This document shows positions 34,601 through 47,440 of a DNA stretch of 64,000 nucleotides, piece after piece. Both the position numbers and the translations under genes were made by a program. The notes below the pieces were generated by a model. It made no database searches and was not told the DNA's origin. It saw nothing but the letters and a program-made list of their open reading frames with translations. Source of the stretch: Sclerodactyla briareus (lineage: Eukaryota > Echinodermata > Holothuroidea > Dendrochirotida > Sclerodactylidae); NCBI GenBank assembly GCA_026419785.1, contig JAODTK010005232.1, positions 203,983 through 267,982 on the forward strand. The letters run 5' to 3'. Every line of letters begins with the position of its first letter. Position 1 is the first letter of the stretch.

Positions 34601-37276
34601 ATGTACATAGATTGAAAAGAGTATCTATCGAGCAGTAAAGCAAGTAATCTACGAGAATGTGTTCACCTATTAGCTGGTAGATTAGATGGTAGATACTCAA
34701 ATAAAAAAAAAAAATTTTATTGTACCCAATTGACAACATCTTTTTGGTACTGTATTTCTTTTAGCTTCGTGATCACTTGGGCTTTGAAATCTCATGTATG
34801 ACCACAGTGCAGTGTGATGTGGAAGTAAATCCTTCAATTTAAGCGAGGACTCAGTATAAGTCGAAGCTTGGTTGGGTTTTCTACTACACATCACACATGC
34901 CCACCCCTCTTAGTGATTCATTTCTACCCACCCAGTAACCCTCCTCCAAGTGTTCACTCAGTCCTTTGAAATCTGATCCAGCGATACATCTCATGTAATC
35001 TCTCCGTTTTCGGGATGGTACAAGAATCCCAACCAAACTTCGACTTATACTAAGACTCGTTTAATTGTAGTATTACTTTCAACAAGCGTTTATTTTCGTG
35101 CTGCAGGACTCCCTCAACAACATGTTTACCTAGGCTATGTATGTGTTATGCCTATATTAATAATAGCCAGATCTTCGAATTTCAAAATTAGAAATACATC
35201 CCAGATCATTACAAAAAGTCTCCACTGAAGCTACTGCAGTGAATTTTCTTGCGATCGCAAACTTTTTCCCAGCCATCCATTACCATCTGTCGAACATTCC
35301 TGGCTGGTGGGGACTCTGTGGACTACCATACCCAGTTGGAATGTCTATGTTTCGGTTCTAGTGGCTTTCATATTTCAATCAATGGATTCCATCCTCAGAA
35401 TTCTTTATAATATCGGGATTATAATGTGAAGAATTGTTGAATTTCAGCCCTAGTTGGTGCTAAATTGTGCTTTCGAACGTTCATTTTGGTGGTTTACAGC
35501 CATATTTAGACATCTTTTGATTTCGCCCTAATTTCACAGTATTCGAGGCCTCCTGTGATGAGTCACGATGCAACAATGAACGGCTGTTCTATCTGTCGCA
35601 CTCACGGTTGACTCACCCCTTCGTTATCAGTTAGTTACTCAAGAGTGAACTGCATTACGTAAACATGTGTCGCGGAATATTACACGCAACTGATGCAAGT
35701 GTATATTAGGGTTAAAAATGCACAAATAGATGGGAACATTTATGAAAAAAACGTTATCACTTCTAAACAACAATTTGAATTGATAAATGAAACCTGAACA
35801 GATGCGCAGGGAGTATGCTACCAGGTTGGAACCTCTCATTTTAAATCAAACAAGCACCAAAACAACGAAACAAGGACCATTTTTTTACGGAGGAAAAAGA
35901 GTTTCGGGGTAATTATGAAGCCAAGAAATTTTTTTTTTTCATTGAGCGATTCATTTTCATCATGGTTCGTGACGATTCCAGCATGTTTTGGAGCGGAACT
36001 CTGTTCCCAGTTCATGCCCACCTTCAGGAGAGGTAAAAATGTCAAGCTTGTGTTTACCTTGGAGAGGTTAATCAGGATAAACCGCAGCGTCACTGGAGAT
36101 AATTTGTAATGTAAATCATCCACAATATGACAATGCACCGTGCCAAATCAACTCTCACTTAAGCTATCTTGACATAGCGGCGGAACTCAACGGGGTCGGT
36201 AAAGTGGTGGGTTTGGGTCTAAAACTCCAACTAGCGAAAAATGTGACTTTGCCAGGGGGAAAACCTATATGTTGCCAGCAAATTGCAGGAATAAAACAAT
36301 ATCATTATTACTATTAGGCTATATTAATACTAAAATTTTTCGAGAGTGAAATATATTGCAACTGAAACAAGGCACAACATAGAAGAAACAAATATAGTTG
36401 CCTTAGCAGGGCCGGGAATAGAGACCTTTTCGTCTCTCCGAAAACCCTTTCCTTTTTTTTATCGATGTCCAAGAAATATGCAGAAATTCGTCCGTTTCAG
36501 ATCCTGATAGTGTTTCGCTGTCATTATCGTAGACAACCGTCCTGAGCGATAGCTATGAGATTCAGATGCCCAATTTTTGAGTGCAATTTGTATTCTGGGC
36601 CTATATTTACAAATAGCTTCCTAGACATGACCATTCTAGCCGCTGAAGGCATCGATAGACGATGCACTGCAATTTGAACAATATAGATCTTGCACTTAAA
36701 ATGTCAACAGAAGAACAACTTCGTGGGCCCAGGTACGAAAAGAGGACAGATAAAAAAAATTGTGCGAGCGCGTCGAGATGATTAATTCATACATTGTAAT
36801 TGCGCCTATAGATGAATGAATATGTAGATACAAAACCCAGGCAAGAAAGGTGTAATTCTAGCAAAGATGAGGAACATTTTTTAATCATAGGACTATACCA
36901 GGAAACAGGGCGAAACTAGCACCTTTCGACTTTGTGTGTTTTCCACCTTCATGAGATGCAACAAAATTCAAACAACGTTGTGATATGCAGTCAAAATTTC
37001 CGTCGGGAAGAAGAACGGGTACGAGGCAAACAAAAAATCATAACCTGCAGGGTTCTCTAGAATGGGCTTACGGTCGACTTCCGGCATTACCCTAAGATCC
37101 AACTGATACATTCGGTGGTCCCATGGAAGGGAGGATTCAGACCACAAGTAGTAACCAATAACCCAAAAGAGAGAACTTACTGTCCTTGGTGTCAGCACAT
37201 CTGGGCACAAGAAAATTAAATTTAGAGCATGGATATGGGATGTTGCCACCCTAAGCCAAAACTTTTCAAAGGGGAC
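34601..37276. other. No gene recognised
   Basis: An A run at 34702-34713 and a T run near 35930 are present. Frames at 35836-36138 (minus) and 35915-36109 (plus) overlap and are unrecognised. CAGGGCCGG at 36408 resembles the start of a hAT-type element, without a visible partner. Confidence 0.4.
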
Positions 37277-38165
37277 GCAGTAGCGGATAAAGAAGGGGGG
37301 GGGGCGGGGGGGGTCCAGGGTCCGGACACCCCCCCTTTTTGGTTCAGAGATTGTCGAAAACACTAAGAATTCTACCCAAAATACTGGATCAGATGGCTCT
37401 GGGGAGTCGGACCCCCCCCCCCCATTTTCCCCGTATATGCTGTTTTTCTCATCTGTGATGAATGTAAACTCACATAGACATTACTCTTTTAACAATGGTA
37501 CATATGCAGACCCTAAAAATTGTGTGCTCTCGTGGCATTGTTATGTGGTTGTCCGGTGGGTCGGAACCACAGAAAGGCAGGGCAGGCATACCCCCTATGG
37601 AATCTCATCACCAAAATAAAATTGTTCAAAATACCAGTATTTACGCACACTTTGTAGGGGGGTGTGGTGGTAACTATCATGGGATGAAGTTTTTTCTGAT
37701 ACATAATCTGGCGCGTATAGGAAATATCCGTGTGAAACTCCGAAAATTTGGCGCGCTTCGCGCGCGTTGCCAGCTATAGTAACTTATTGTACCTCCACCT
37801 CAACTGCAAAGGGGCACACGAGCAAAGATGTGAGTATACAGTGTACTCGCATCCAAAATGGGCATGCACGGTTGGTCTCATTCACCTCAAAGCTTACACA
37901 TAGGCCTCTTCTACCATCTCAGAAAACCCATGATTGAATGTATCTCTTTGATTTTTTCTTCTTATTGTTAAAGAAGGGTAATACCTAGTAGCATAAACAA
38001 TGATGGGCGGAAAAGACCGTATATCCCCGATGAGATTCCGTGAGAATCGGTGTATAGTTTGAGGAAACATTGCAAACATATTGAACACTAAACTGATGTA
38101 GCTTGATTGAGTGATGGAAAGGCGCATCAACTGGTCTGAAGTGACGGGGGGGGGGGGGTGTCCCA
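37277..38165 (+). mobile_element. Repeat Y, copy 3
   Basis: Starts CAGTAGCGGAT at 37277, followed by a G run, TCCAGGGTCCGGAC, GAATTCTACCC, GATGGCTCTGGGGAGTCGG, a C run, GACCCTAAAAATTG, AAACTCCGAAAATTTGGCGC, a GCGCGCTTCGCGCGC self-complementary word at 37748, TTCACCTCAAAGCTTACACA, ATATCCCC and AACACTAAACTGATG. The same order is found inverted at 30300-31794. The right end near the G run at 38145-38158 is approximate. Confidence 0.75.
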
Positions 38166-39386
38166 TAGGCCGCCTTTAAGACCGTGGCTAATGGAGAATT
38201 AAATTACGTCGTATTGCTAATGGAAATCCTACGCATGGACCTATACAGCTCTTGTTTTTTATTAGCCAATGACTTAATGGCCACAACTTTTAAAGGAATT
38301 TGGCGGAAGGTGGGCTATTCGAACCAACGCCAGTAAGGCACCAAAATGACCCAGCCCCGAATCGCATCTTAGGCAGGTAATAAAAATGCAAATGATTTCA
38401 AAATGAAATGAGTTTTTTGGAGTGCTAAATTGCAACAAATTGCATCTAAGGCCACCGGAATGAAAAATAGAACCCTACACAGCCCACCATCAATTTTTCC
38501 ACTCAATTAACCAACCCCCCCCCCCCACCCCCTCCTCCACTAAAAAATTCCTGGATACCCCACTGGATTGGATTCCCTTTTCAAAAATCCTGCTTCAGCC
38601 CCAGGGAGAGCAGGCTGCGCCTTCCTACCCATCACTGCCCATTATTTAATACGCCAATGGGTATGACCATGCACCGGTGGGAACATTAGAAGAGGCTAAA
38701 GTGGCCTTTGTTGGTGTGGATGAAGATATATAGCCATTGGTGGGCTGCTTATACACTTAAAACTTCATATACTTGCACTGGGTCTATGAGAAGAGGCACT
38801 TGGATAACAATGAAAGAAGGGAAAAACATCGCGGCGAACGTGCGCAGTTTTACGAGGATTCAACACTGGAGTCTGGAGAATTCATATAGTCATCAAAAAG
38901 GTCGAAATCAGTTATGGACCTACGAATATGCCGAATACAGTATAAGGGAAATAGCACTGGTCAAATTTGGGGAGAAATGCACTGCGTCCCTCTCAACCAA
39001 AATATTGAGAGTGACCCCCTCCTATGATAGCCACCAATGCATGCATCCCATCAGGAGGCCTCCCGCTTCTCGTCGGTTTTTTGAAACAAGCGAATAGCCG
39101 AAAACAGTTCGATAGCTGCGGACGGCAACATTCTGTGCGAAACATGATGTTCTTCACCAATCCAACATGTATTGCTTGTTCATATAATTGACCTTATGAC
39201 ATCTGTCAGATACCTTGTGGAATGGCTTTGGAACATTTGTATCAGTCCCAACACAAAGTACCCAAACTAAACTCATTCCTAGGCTGTAATTAGCTTATGT
39301 ACCCAATCAATCTTGTGGATGTATCAAGCAAAACTCCTGGATTTAGCAGTGAACAGGGAAACACAACATTGGGGGCGTGTACAATG
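38166..39386. other. No gene recognised
   Basis: A plus-strand frame of 129 codons at 38708-39097 has no recognisable domain. A C run is at 38514-38528. Confidence 0.4.
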
Positions 39387-39524
39387 ACCCCGTGTCGCGG
39401 GTGGGTTCAACCCCGCGCTCGGAGTTCAATCGGAGTAAAATCGTAGTGTAAACGCTCCGTCAACACCCCGGACAACTCCGCCTAGACTAGGGTTTGAACC
39501 CGAGGGCGGGGGGTGACACGGGGT
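39387..39524. mobile_element. 138-bp MITE-like inverted repeat
   Basis: Ends are ACCCCGTGTC at 39387-39396 and GACACGGGGT at 39515-39524, an exact 10-bp inverted repeat. Imperfect complementarity continues inward about 40 bp, including GGGTTCAACCCC against GGGTTTGAACCC and CGGAGTT against AACTCCG. A target duplication is not clear. Confidence 0.75.
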
Positions 39525-40454
39525 TTTTGCTGAGGCTCCTGACCTTTGATTCCGCCGACATCTCCGCGCGCGAAACAATTACACACATGGTTGGTGCCGA
39601 CTGGGTTAGACTATAATAAAACAAATGCTGTATTACTGTGGGGGTATTTCGCTATTCTAGTCGCATTGTTACATGTTTTGGTATGTTAATTATTAGTGTA
39701 TTCATTGTCAGAGAATTTCTAGTGGAAAATTACATTTACTCTCAGTAATAATTTACCGTGTTGAGTTGCATGTGAGTTTTCCGTAATAAATAAAATTTCG
39801 CATGAACTTTGCGAGTCTCTGTTACGGTGTCAAAGGCACGGTCGACGCGCGCCTAATCCATGTGTCGCAGGCTCGTGTGATTGATGTAGGGGGTTGCCAC
39901 AACCGGCAATGTTAAGAACAGTTGGGCCATTCAACGTTGAAAACGCAGACGGCGAAGTATAACCCCTCGTTGGTACAAAAAAAACCTTATTCCTTATCCT
40001 TAAGAACTCAATCACACGCTCAGTCATTATTCGCCTATGGTGCCACCCAGGCTCTGTAATACCATCATACACATGCTAGAAGCATTCTTCTCCGGGTTTT
40101 TTTTTTGTTTTTCCGGGGGTCCATGGATGAATGTGTTAATGTTGTTTAGCCTACAAAGTACACCGGGTCTAACATGCGACAGCCTGTGTACCTTCGCAGG
40201 ATCCCACAGTACAAATAGCCTTCACTGCAATTTACCGTCGCTTGGCTGCCTCATTTGAGCCTCGCCTAGTCATGAAGGTCTTACGTTCACTGCTGCGACA
40301 GAGTGAAAGAAAAAAGACCTCAGTGACAGATTCAGTTTTTTTTAGTTTTCACTTTCCTTTTTGCAACAACATGAAATCACATGGTACTTACTAATTCCGC
40401 AGGGCACGAATACCTTCACCCAATAAATCACCCCCTTATTTGATTCCGTGCCGG
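39525..40454. other. No gene recognised
   Basis: Short frames only. Confidence 0.45.
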
Positions 40455-41419
40455 AGGCAACAGGGATATATGCAGTCATGCACCGTGCGTATGTGTGTGT
40501 GGTGTGTTTGACACCCTTGTCAGCACGAATCTAAAGTACGCAAAACCTGTATCAAGTTTCAAATTAGGTATGTGGGTTGCCAGTATGGTGAGGATTAACC
40601 CTATGTTTTGGGTGCCCGGTCAAGTTCATTCAAGGTCACGAGAGGGCAAAGTTCGAAAAGCTTGTCATCACGATATCTACGAACGCGATATCTATTCAAG
40701 TTCAAATTGGGGTTGTGGGTAGCATGTATGGTGATACACCAGAATCATATATCTCGGCAACGAAACATTTTGGAGGACTTTCTCAATGGACAGTTTCGTT
40801 AGTCTGGGTGAAATACATTTGGGGACCGACTTTGACCTCGTTTGACTTTTGACTTTTGACCTTCATTGACCTTTTTGACCTGTTGATTTGCATGTTTTTG
40901 TGTTGGCCAGTCGTCTTTTAGACAAACAAAAAGTCAATGCACTACCATACGACATACTCTTAGCACAAGCTATTCACTGCATGTGGGGAAGGTCAGACAG
41001 CTTAAAAACACTGAAATATGGATAGATTTGGCATTTGAAATCTGCTCGTCAGCATGAATGCATAGAATACTGCATGATAATCATTATACATTTTAAATTA
41101 AGTGTGTTGGATTATCACCTGATGAAGATTAACCCTATTGTGTTTGGTATCAGGTCAAGGTCATTCCAGTCACCATAAGGACAATCCTTATGTCTCTGGG
41201 CAACGATTCATTGTACAGAGTAGAACAGCCTATAGCCACCAAAAACAATATTTTCCCCAGTGAGGACACGTTACAAATTCTTGAATTGTCTTTTATTGTT
41301 ATTCCTGATTATGTTTGAGTATTGGACTAAGCACTAATTTTTCCCCCCAGTGAAGACAGTACGAATTCTTGAATTGTCAATTTTGATATTAACTCCTATT
41401 TGTTTGAGTCTTGGACTAG
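40455..41419 (+). repeat. Repeat X, copy 2, left part
   Basis: Begins with GCAGTCATGCACCGTGCG at 40472 and follows X copy 1 in order through the TTTGACCTC words near 40833-40880, GAATTGTC and TTGGACTAG. It stops at TAG (41417-41419), where the 5-kb TIR element starts. The rest of this X copy resumes at 46429. Confidence 0.9.
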
Positions 41420-42050
41420 TATTGGGTCAATCTGGGGCAATCCCGTGACCGTGGAGAGCGGAGGGTTGGTTTTTCGATTGTTTTGACCTCTTCGTAGGTC
41501 AAATAACACAATAAGGCGAGGGTGTCTCTCGCCAAATGTGGGCGGAACGTCGTGATGACCGAAATCCCAAATGGCCGCAGTCGGCATCTTGAAAACAACT
41601 TGTTTTGTTTTATAGTTTCGGTACATCGTAGCTTAAAACATATCCTGGGGTTTAGGGGTCGAGGATTTTATTTTTTTTCATTTTTCATATCAGTTTTATG
41701 ATTCCAATCTTTGATTAATCTCAATCCAATATGGCCGCCGAATCAACAGCTTCCAATTGGTCGATTTTCAGTCAGTTGTTTTGTATTCATGATAGGCTGA
41801 AATAAATGTTTCCCCACTTGCTGATGGGGTGGATTATACGAAAGTGGAGTGAAGGGAGGCGTTCCCGATATGTTATACTGGAATGGCGGGAATTCACCCC
41901 CTTCTTTTTCACTCTTTGAAGAGCTCGTCGTTTAATAATGACGCACATTTGGTTAATTTCTAAATTTGCCGCCTCTCTTACAGAATTGGCCCAACTGAGA
42001 GCTCAAGACCTAACGATTCATTTATCCAATGTTTATTTCAATTTTACTGT
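41420..42050 (+). repeat. Left terminal inverted repeat of the 5-kb element
   Basis: About 630 bp, reverse-complementary with indels to 45835-46428. It contains AATGGCCGC words (near 41570 and 41731) and ends near GCCCAACTGAGAGCTCAAG, matched at the other end by the inverse of GCCAACTGAGAGCATCAC. Confidence 0.85.
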
Positions 42051-42539
42051 GTAATGACTTTAAATGAAAATGAATGATATAGGCGCATTACCCCGCCCTG
42101 TAAACCTTCGAGATAAGATCTCTTACGATTGGTGCAAAAACAACATCGGTACATTCTCCCCTGGAAGTAACTGCCTTACACATTCTTCACCAATAATAAC
42201 ACCAATGTTTCGATGCGAAAAGGGGGGGGTTTTTCTTCGTGCTATCACCCCTTGCACATCCTGATTCTTTGAAATATCCAGCGTCGGTAGTAAATGACTT
42301 CTCAGTGAATCGATCTGCATAAAATGGATTTTTTTGTATTATTATGCCGTATTGACTGTTAGTGACAAATGTGAACAGTCAAATTCAAAAAATGGCAACA
42401 ACTGCTCCCACTGAAACCAGAAGCCTCTTGAGTGTTCGCACAATGTTCTCCAGAGAAATGACTTATTACCTTATGAACAAGGCTTAAGAGGAGCCTGAAC
42501 AGATATCGGAGACTCCTGGCTCTCATTCTTTGTAATGAT

Positions 42540-44510
42540 AACCCCCTCATACGTAACACGATGCATGTCATGCCCGAGAATCAGCCCAGAATATACCTGT
42601 CATGGACATATAACAATGCTACTTGGCTGATTGCGTATGGCAACCACGACGATATGGGAGGTGGTTACCAGACAACTGGGCAATGCTGTCTCTTCTCTGC
42701 GGATATAAGCAAATGGCATTCTCTTCACGATCACTTCTCACAGTCGATATGCATACCTTCCGTATTTCTTTGACCTTGGATAGAGACAACTATCATCTGA
42801 ACTCGAAGCTGGAATTGGGGTGGCTTCAGCTTCTACATGAACGAGGATCAACTTTGTCTCACAACGAGGAATCGAACAATGGTCGCAACGATAGAATTCT
42901 CAGTGAATGCAAATATCTTGAGTGCAAGCACCGCACAGGCAACATGTAGAATGCCAACCAGCAAGGATGAAGAAGAACTAGCACTCATGCTGCAGGATCT
43001 TCATCATGTATGACAGACTTCGAAAGACTGAACATTTGACTACTCGAACCCAGTCGCTAAGGTCACTACTTCTGGATTGATATCCTTGCCCCGGAGCTTG
43101 TGCGAGACTTCAAGACGGCATTACAAGCTGGTCGAGCTCAAGCTGAAACCATTTTGCAGAACTGGTGTTCACAAAGACAAGACTTTCACTGCAACCATCA
43201 CATGAATAAGAGACGCACTTTCAACGTCCTTATTGATCTTGGCAGACGTATCGGGGTTCCATCGAACTAGAGACATCGCTTGAGGAATGAGTGACGGATG
43301 AGTGCCTTCAATGGAGAATTTAATGAGTCCATGGCACAAAACCCGTAAGGTAAGATGTTGCACTCGTTCAATCAAGATCCCACTCCTGAAAACCCCAAAA
43401 CTAACGACATAGCTCTCGTGTGCCATGGGGGGTTGATCTGGCGCTTGGCTACTCCACAACCACCCCGAGGATTGTGACGCAGCAAAGAGGGATAGACAGG
43501 AAAATCCGCTGTCGTGACTACTTAATAATAAAAACTAAGACTATAAGATTTTGCAGTATTCGTCATTTCATGCCACACGGGAGATCGTCTTAAAATCATT
43601 CTCCGTGGATGACACCACGCTCGTCCTTTCAGTCATCGAAATGATCAGCACGATGCCCACGGTTCACCAAACATTCTCACAGTCTAGATTTTTCCCCAGG
43701 CCTGACAGCGCATTCCCTGGTGCCGTTTTCGACAAAACAATGACTTGCTCCAGTAACAAGGTCAGACGATGTATGTTGGAGAAGCACATGACATCACTGG
43801 TTGATCGAGCGGGATGAGACATTATTTCCTGAGAATGGGCTACTTCAACCAACTTGGACACAGGCACGATAAGTGAGGACTTTGGTTTCAAGCAGTTGGG
43901 GCAGACACAATCTGTTTACTGCCTACGCCCAGTTAAGGATGGAGAGCTGCAGCGATGTAGATATTCTAAACAGCTAGATACAGAAGTGTACGTACAAACA
44001 GCATTCGTGTCACATCAACTACAAGGAGTCTTGTCAGTCAAACGTCAAGCATAGTTCATCAGCTGTTCTGCCATGCTCTTGCTAAGGTGTGGAAAACATC
44101 ATCATACCTCTCCATGTGTAGTGACCACACATCGGCTTCTATGGCCACGACAAAAGAGAAACAAAAAAACTGTTGTAGTGGTGCTGACTGGTCCAGAGAC
44201 ACAAGAGCTACTTAGGTAAATAGCGAGAGTTTGGAGACGAGACAAAACCAAGGCGATATATGAAAACATTGTCCTTCCAAATCCACGATGACGACGACGT
44301 ACCTGCGGGCATGCCAGAGCATCCAGATGGCCCAAAATTAAGGAGACACACGTTCTGCCTCCCTCCTGATAACGACAAAACATTCTGCATAGAACAAACT
44401 ATCTCACTACTTCCATCCCATTTGATTTGCTGGAACCCCGTTCCCCATAGGCCATAGTTGGGAGTTGATGAATGGGACTGCCAAGCTCCGCCACACATTG
44501 TCAACTCTGC
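42540..44510 (+). other. Interior of the 5-kb element, possible decayed coding
   Basis: Several plus-strand frames look more protein-like than background: 42561-42773 (RIYLSWTYNNATWLIAYGNH), 42623-42949 (RDNYHLNSKLELGWLQLLHE), about 43065-43269 (APELVRDFKTALQAGRAQAE), 43551-43817 and 43854-44054. They are separated by stops and need frameshifts. I recognise no DDE/D motif or other transposase domain. If the element was autonomous, its transposase should be here. The minus strand also has frames of up to 98 codons. Confidence 0.35.
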
Positions 44511-45269
44511 CTAATCTGCTCCTACCCTCCTACCTCGTAACCTATGGGGTGACCAGCATGTGAGAAAAGTACCGATGACGATAGTGAGATACCTACTAGG
44601 ACTAGTCTGGGGTACTCAATTAGCTACACTCTACTCCATGATTGTATATAGTAGACTTGGAGTTATACCAGTAGGTTGCGTGAATTCTAACACGTCACTG
44701 TTGGACGTAAATGTATTGGCTCATGTATTTTGAACCTGTCTAAAACAGAGGGCACAACTACTCCTTCAAAGCAAATCATATTTTTATTTTCAAGCATGAT
44801 TCGCGAAGTGACGAAGCCTGGGACTAGACACAACCTGACTCAAAAGCTATCCCACTGTTTTCTTGATCCCAGGTGAGTGGTCGTATCTTGAACAATGGAA
44901 TCACACTGCAAGTACAGTTGACATGTCGAATCAATGTGTTGTTAACTGGTTAACGTGACAATTCAATTATTCAAGGTAACCACAGTAATGTTAGACATTA
45001 TCAATTACGAATAAATCATTTCATTTTCATAATTCATCACTCACTTTTAAGTATATGGTGAGCTTCTGTCGAGCGAGCCGATTGAACAAGGAGCGAACGG
45101 ACCTTGACATTGATCTAACTATTGTCGTAATTGCGCTTACCGTTGGAATTGAAGTCATCTTAGGTTATGATCATTGCAACTGATTGAAAATATGTACTCG
45201 CTCGGGCGATCTCGAGTGCTTGGGAAATATGATATGTGAGCTATAAGGTCCCGACAGTATTGAGGAGTC

Positions 45270-45834
45270 ATTTTCAGATGGCCGCCAGCAGCCATTTTGA
45301 ATTATAGCCACCCACAATTTCCGCCATTACATCCACAATTCACGGGGGACACCCTACCTAATGTTACAATTTACTTTCGCGAGGACAAAGCTAGGAACCA
45401 ACCTTCCGCTGTTCTACTCTGAACACGAAATGACTCGAAAACCGACCAATCGGGAACTGTGAATCAGCTGCCATCTTGAATTGCGATATCCATTACTTCT
45501 AATCATAAAACTGGTATCAAATTATTTCTCGCCCTCTTCACACCCCAGGATGAATGTTTTGAGCTACGATTACGATTATTGGAAACCATTTTCACGATGG
45601 CCGACGGCGGCCATATTGCATTTCTGGTCACTCACGACTTTCGCCCACACTTTTTCGAGGAACCAACCTCCCGGGGACCCAATCTATAATCCTTCCAGGG
45701 AAATTGTACGTAGTGTTGGGGCACCAATCTGCCAGAGATCTTATTTTCGACATGGTTGACAGGGCGGAACAGAGGAGGGGTATATGCCGCCTATCATTCT
45801 GCATTTTCCCACAGTCATTCCCACATATAAAATA
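45270..45834 (-). repeat. Extra tandem copies of the TIR core
   Basis: AGATGGCCGCCAGCAGCC near 45278 and CGATGGCCGACGGCGGCC near 45595, each followed by a CACTCACGACTTTCGCCC-like phrase, repeat the TIR core found at 46255 in the same orientation. So the right end holds three such units. Confidence 0.75.
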
Positions 45835-46428
45835 AAAAGAAACATTTGATAATGAAATCGTTAGGTAGTGATGCTCTCAGTTGGCCCATTCTGTAGGAGA
45901 GTGCGGCAAATTTAATACTTTGTCGAGCATCTTTCACAGAGGGAAGGAGGAGAGGTGGTGATTCCGCCGCTTCCATTATAATATGGTTAACTTCCCCTCA
46001 CTCACTTCTAGTATAACCCCACCCACTCAGCAAGTGGAGAACATTCATTTCAGTCTATCATGAATACAAAAACGACTGACTCGAAAATCGACCAATCGAA
46101 GCTGTGGGATTTCGGGCGGTCCATATTGGATTTGAGATATCGAACGACTTGGAATCATCAAACTGATATGAAAATAGGACTCCTCGAACCCCTAAACCCA
46201 GGAAGGATGTTTGAAAGCTACGATGTACCTGAAACTATGAAAAAAACATTTTCAAGATGGCCGACGGCGGCCATTTTGGATTTCGGCCACTCATGACTTC
46301 CGCCCACACTTTGGCGAGAGGCACCCTCGCTTATTCTGTTATTGACTTAGAGACGATGAAAGTTCAAAACAATCGATAAAACCAACTCGCTCTCCACGGT
46401 CACGGGAGTGCCTCAGATGACCCAACTA
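45835..46428 (-). repeat. Right terminal inverted repeat of the 5-kb element
   Basis: About 595 bp, inverted relative to 41420-42050. The end TGACCCAACTA (46418-46428) abuts the TAG flank. Confidence 0.85.
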
Positions 46429-47440
46429 TAGCACCAGTGACCAGCCTATATGTACCTCCTGATCAGTAGTGGTGTTGCTACGGGTGGGGTGGCAATTTTG
46501 GTCTTGCACGCAAACCCCCCCCCCTCCCCAGGTTTCATATAGCTTATGAAAATTGAAAAATGTAGCCCTATTTGAAATCTGCATCACTGCATTTATTGAC
46601 AAATTCCTATTGCGAGGCAGAAACGCCTCTTCTTGCGTATACTTCCTCTCATTTAGTGTTATATTTTTGACCACCAAAGTGTTGTGTTGTCCCCGTCATG
46701 AAATCTGGTGTTTCTTCCCCCCCCCCCCCCCTCCCCAATACAAATATCTCCCCCAGTGAAGACAGTACAAATTCTTGAATGTCATTATATTATTATTCCT
46801 GATATTCCTGAATATTGGACAAGCACCAGTGACCAGCCTATATGTACCTCCTGATCAGTAGTGGTGTTGCTACGGGTGGGGTGGCAATTTTGGTCTTGCA
46901 CGCACCCCCCCCACTCCAAGGTTTCATAGGCGCTTATGAAAATTGAAAAATGTAGCCCTATTTGAAATCTGCATCACTGCATTTATTGACAAATTCCTAT
47001 TGCGAGGCAGAAACGCCTCTTCTTGCGTATACTTCCTCTCATTTAGTGTTATATTTTTGACCACCAAAGTGTTGTGTTGCCCCCTTCAGAAAAATTGGGT
47101 TTCTCCACCCCCCCCCCCATCCCCAAGTACAAATATCTCACCCGAGTGAAGACAGTTACAAAGTCTTGACTTGTCTATATATTATTATGAGTGTCTGCTT
47201 ATTGGACTAGCACCAGTGACCAGCCTATATGTACCTCCTGATCAGTAGTGGTGTTGCTACGGGTGGGGTGGCAATTTTGGTCTTGCATGCACCCCCCCCC
47301 CCCCCCAGGTGTAAATGTAACCTTATTTGAAGCCGTCATCCACTGCATCTAGTGACAAATTTCCAATTGCAAGCAGAAACGCCCTTCTTGTTATAAACTT
47401 TCCTCTCATTTAGTGTTATATTTTACATTTAATACCAGTG
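46429..47440 (+). repeat. Repeat X, copy 2, right part, amplified as ~390-bp tandem units
   Basis: CACCAGTGACCAGCC starts at 46432, 46823 and 47212, a period of about 390 bp. Each unit has GTGGTGTTGCTACGGGTGGG, a C run and AATGTAGCCCTATTT or a variant. The first two units are identical for roughly 145 bp (46553-46695 and 46943-47085), so that duplication is recent. The third is diverged and shorter. Confidence 0.9.

Larger units (their letters stand above)
41420..46428. mobile_element. 5,009-bp long-TIR DNA transposon inserted in repeat X
   Basis: The left end TATTGGGTCAATCTGG and the inverted right end TAGTTGGGTCATCTGAGG begin long inverted repeats. Shared inner words in order are CCCGTGACCGTGGAGAGCG, CGATTGTTTTGA, CTCTCGCCAAA, GTGGGCGGAA, AATGGCCGCCGTCGGC-like, GTACATCGTAGCTT and TTGGTCGATTTTC. 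TAG flanks both ends (41417-41419 and 46429-46431). Uninterrupted X copies read GGACTAGCACCAGTGACC at 47200-47225, so the empty site is known and the duplication is TAG (or TA). The superfamily is not recognised. The centre carries scattered open frames described separately. Confidence 0.9.

Noticed and set aside
36968..37363. 131-codon minus-strand ORF
   Set aside because: Its N-terminal part is the inverted end of repeat Y and the rest matches nothing recognisable.
39400..39505. tRNA-like B-box words (GGGTTCAACCCC, GGGTTTGAACCC)
   Set aside because: They are the two arms of the MITE inverted repeat. No cloverleaf or A-box is present.
46553..47149. Two near-identical 68-codon ORFs
   Set aside because: They are the same frame in two fresh tandem copies of repeat X; the third unit does not keep the frame.
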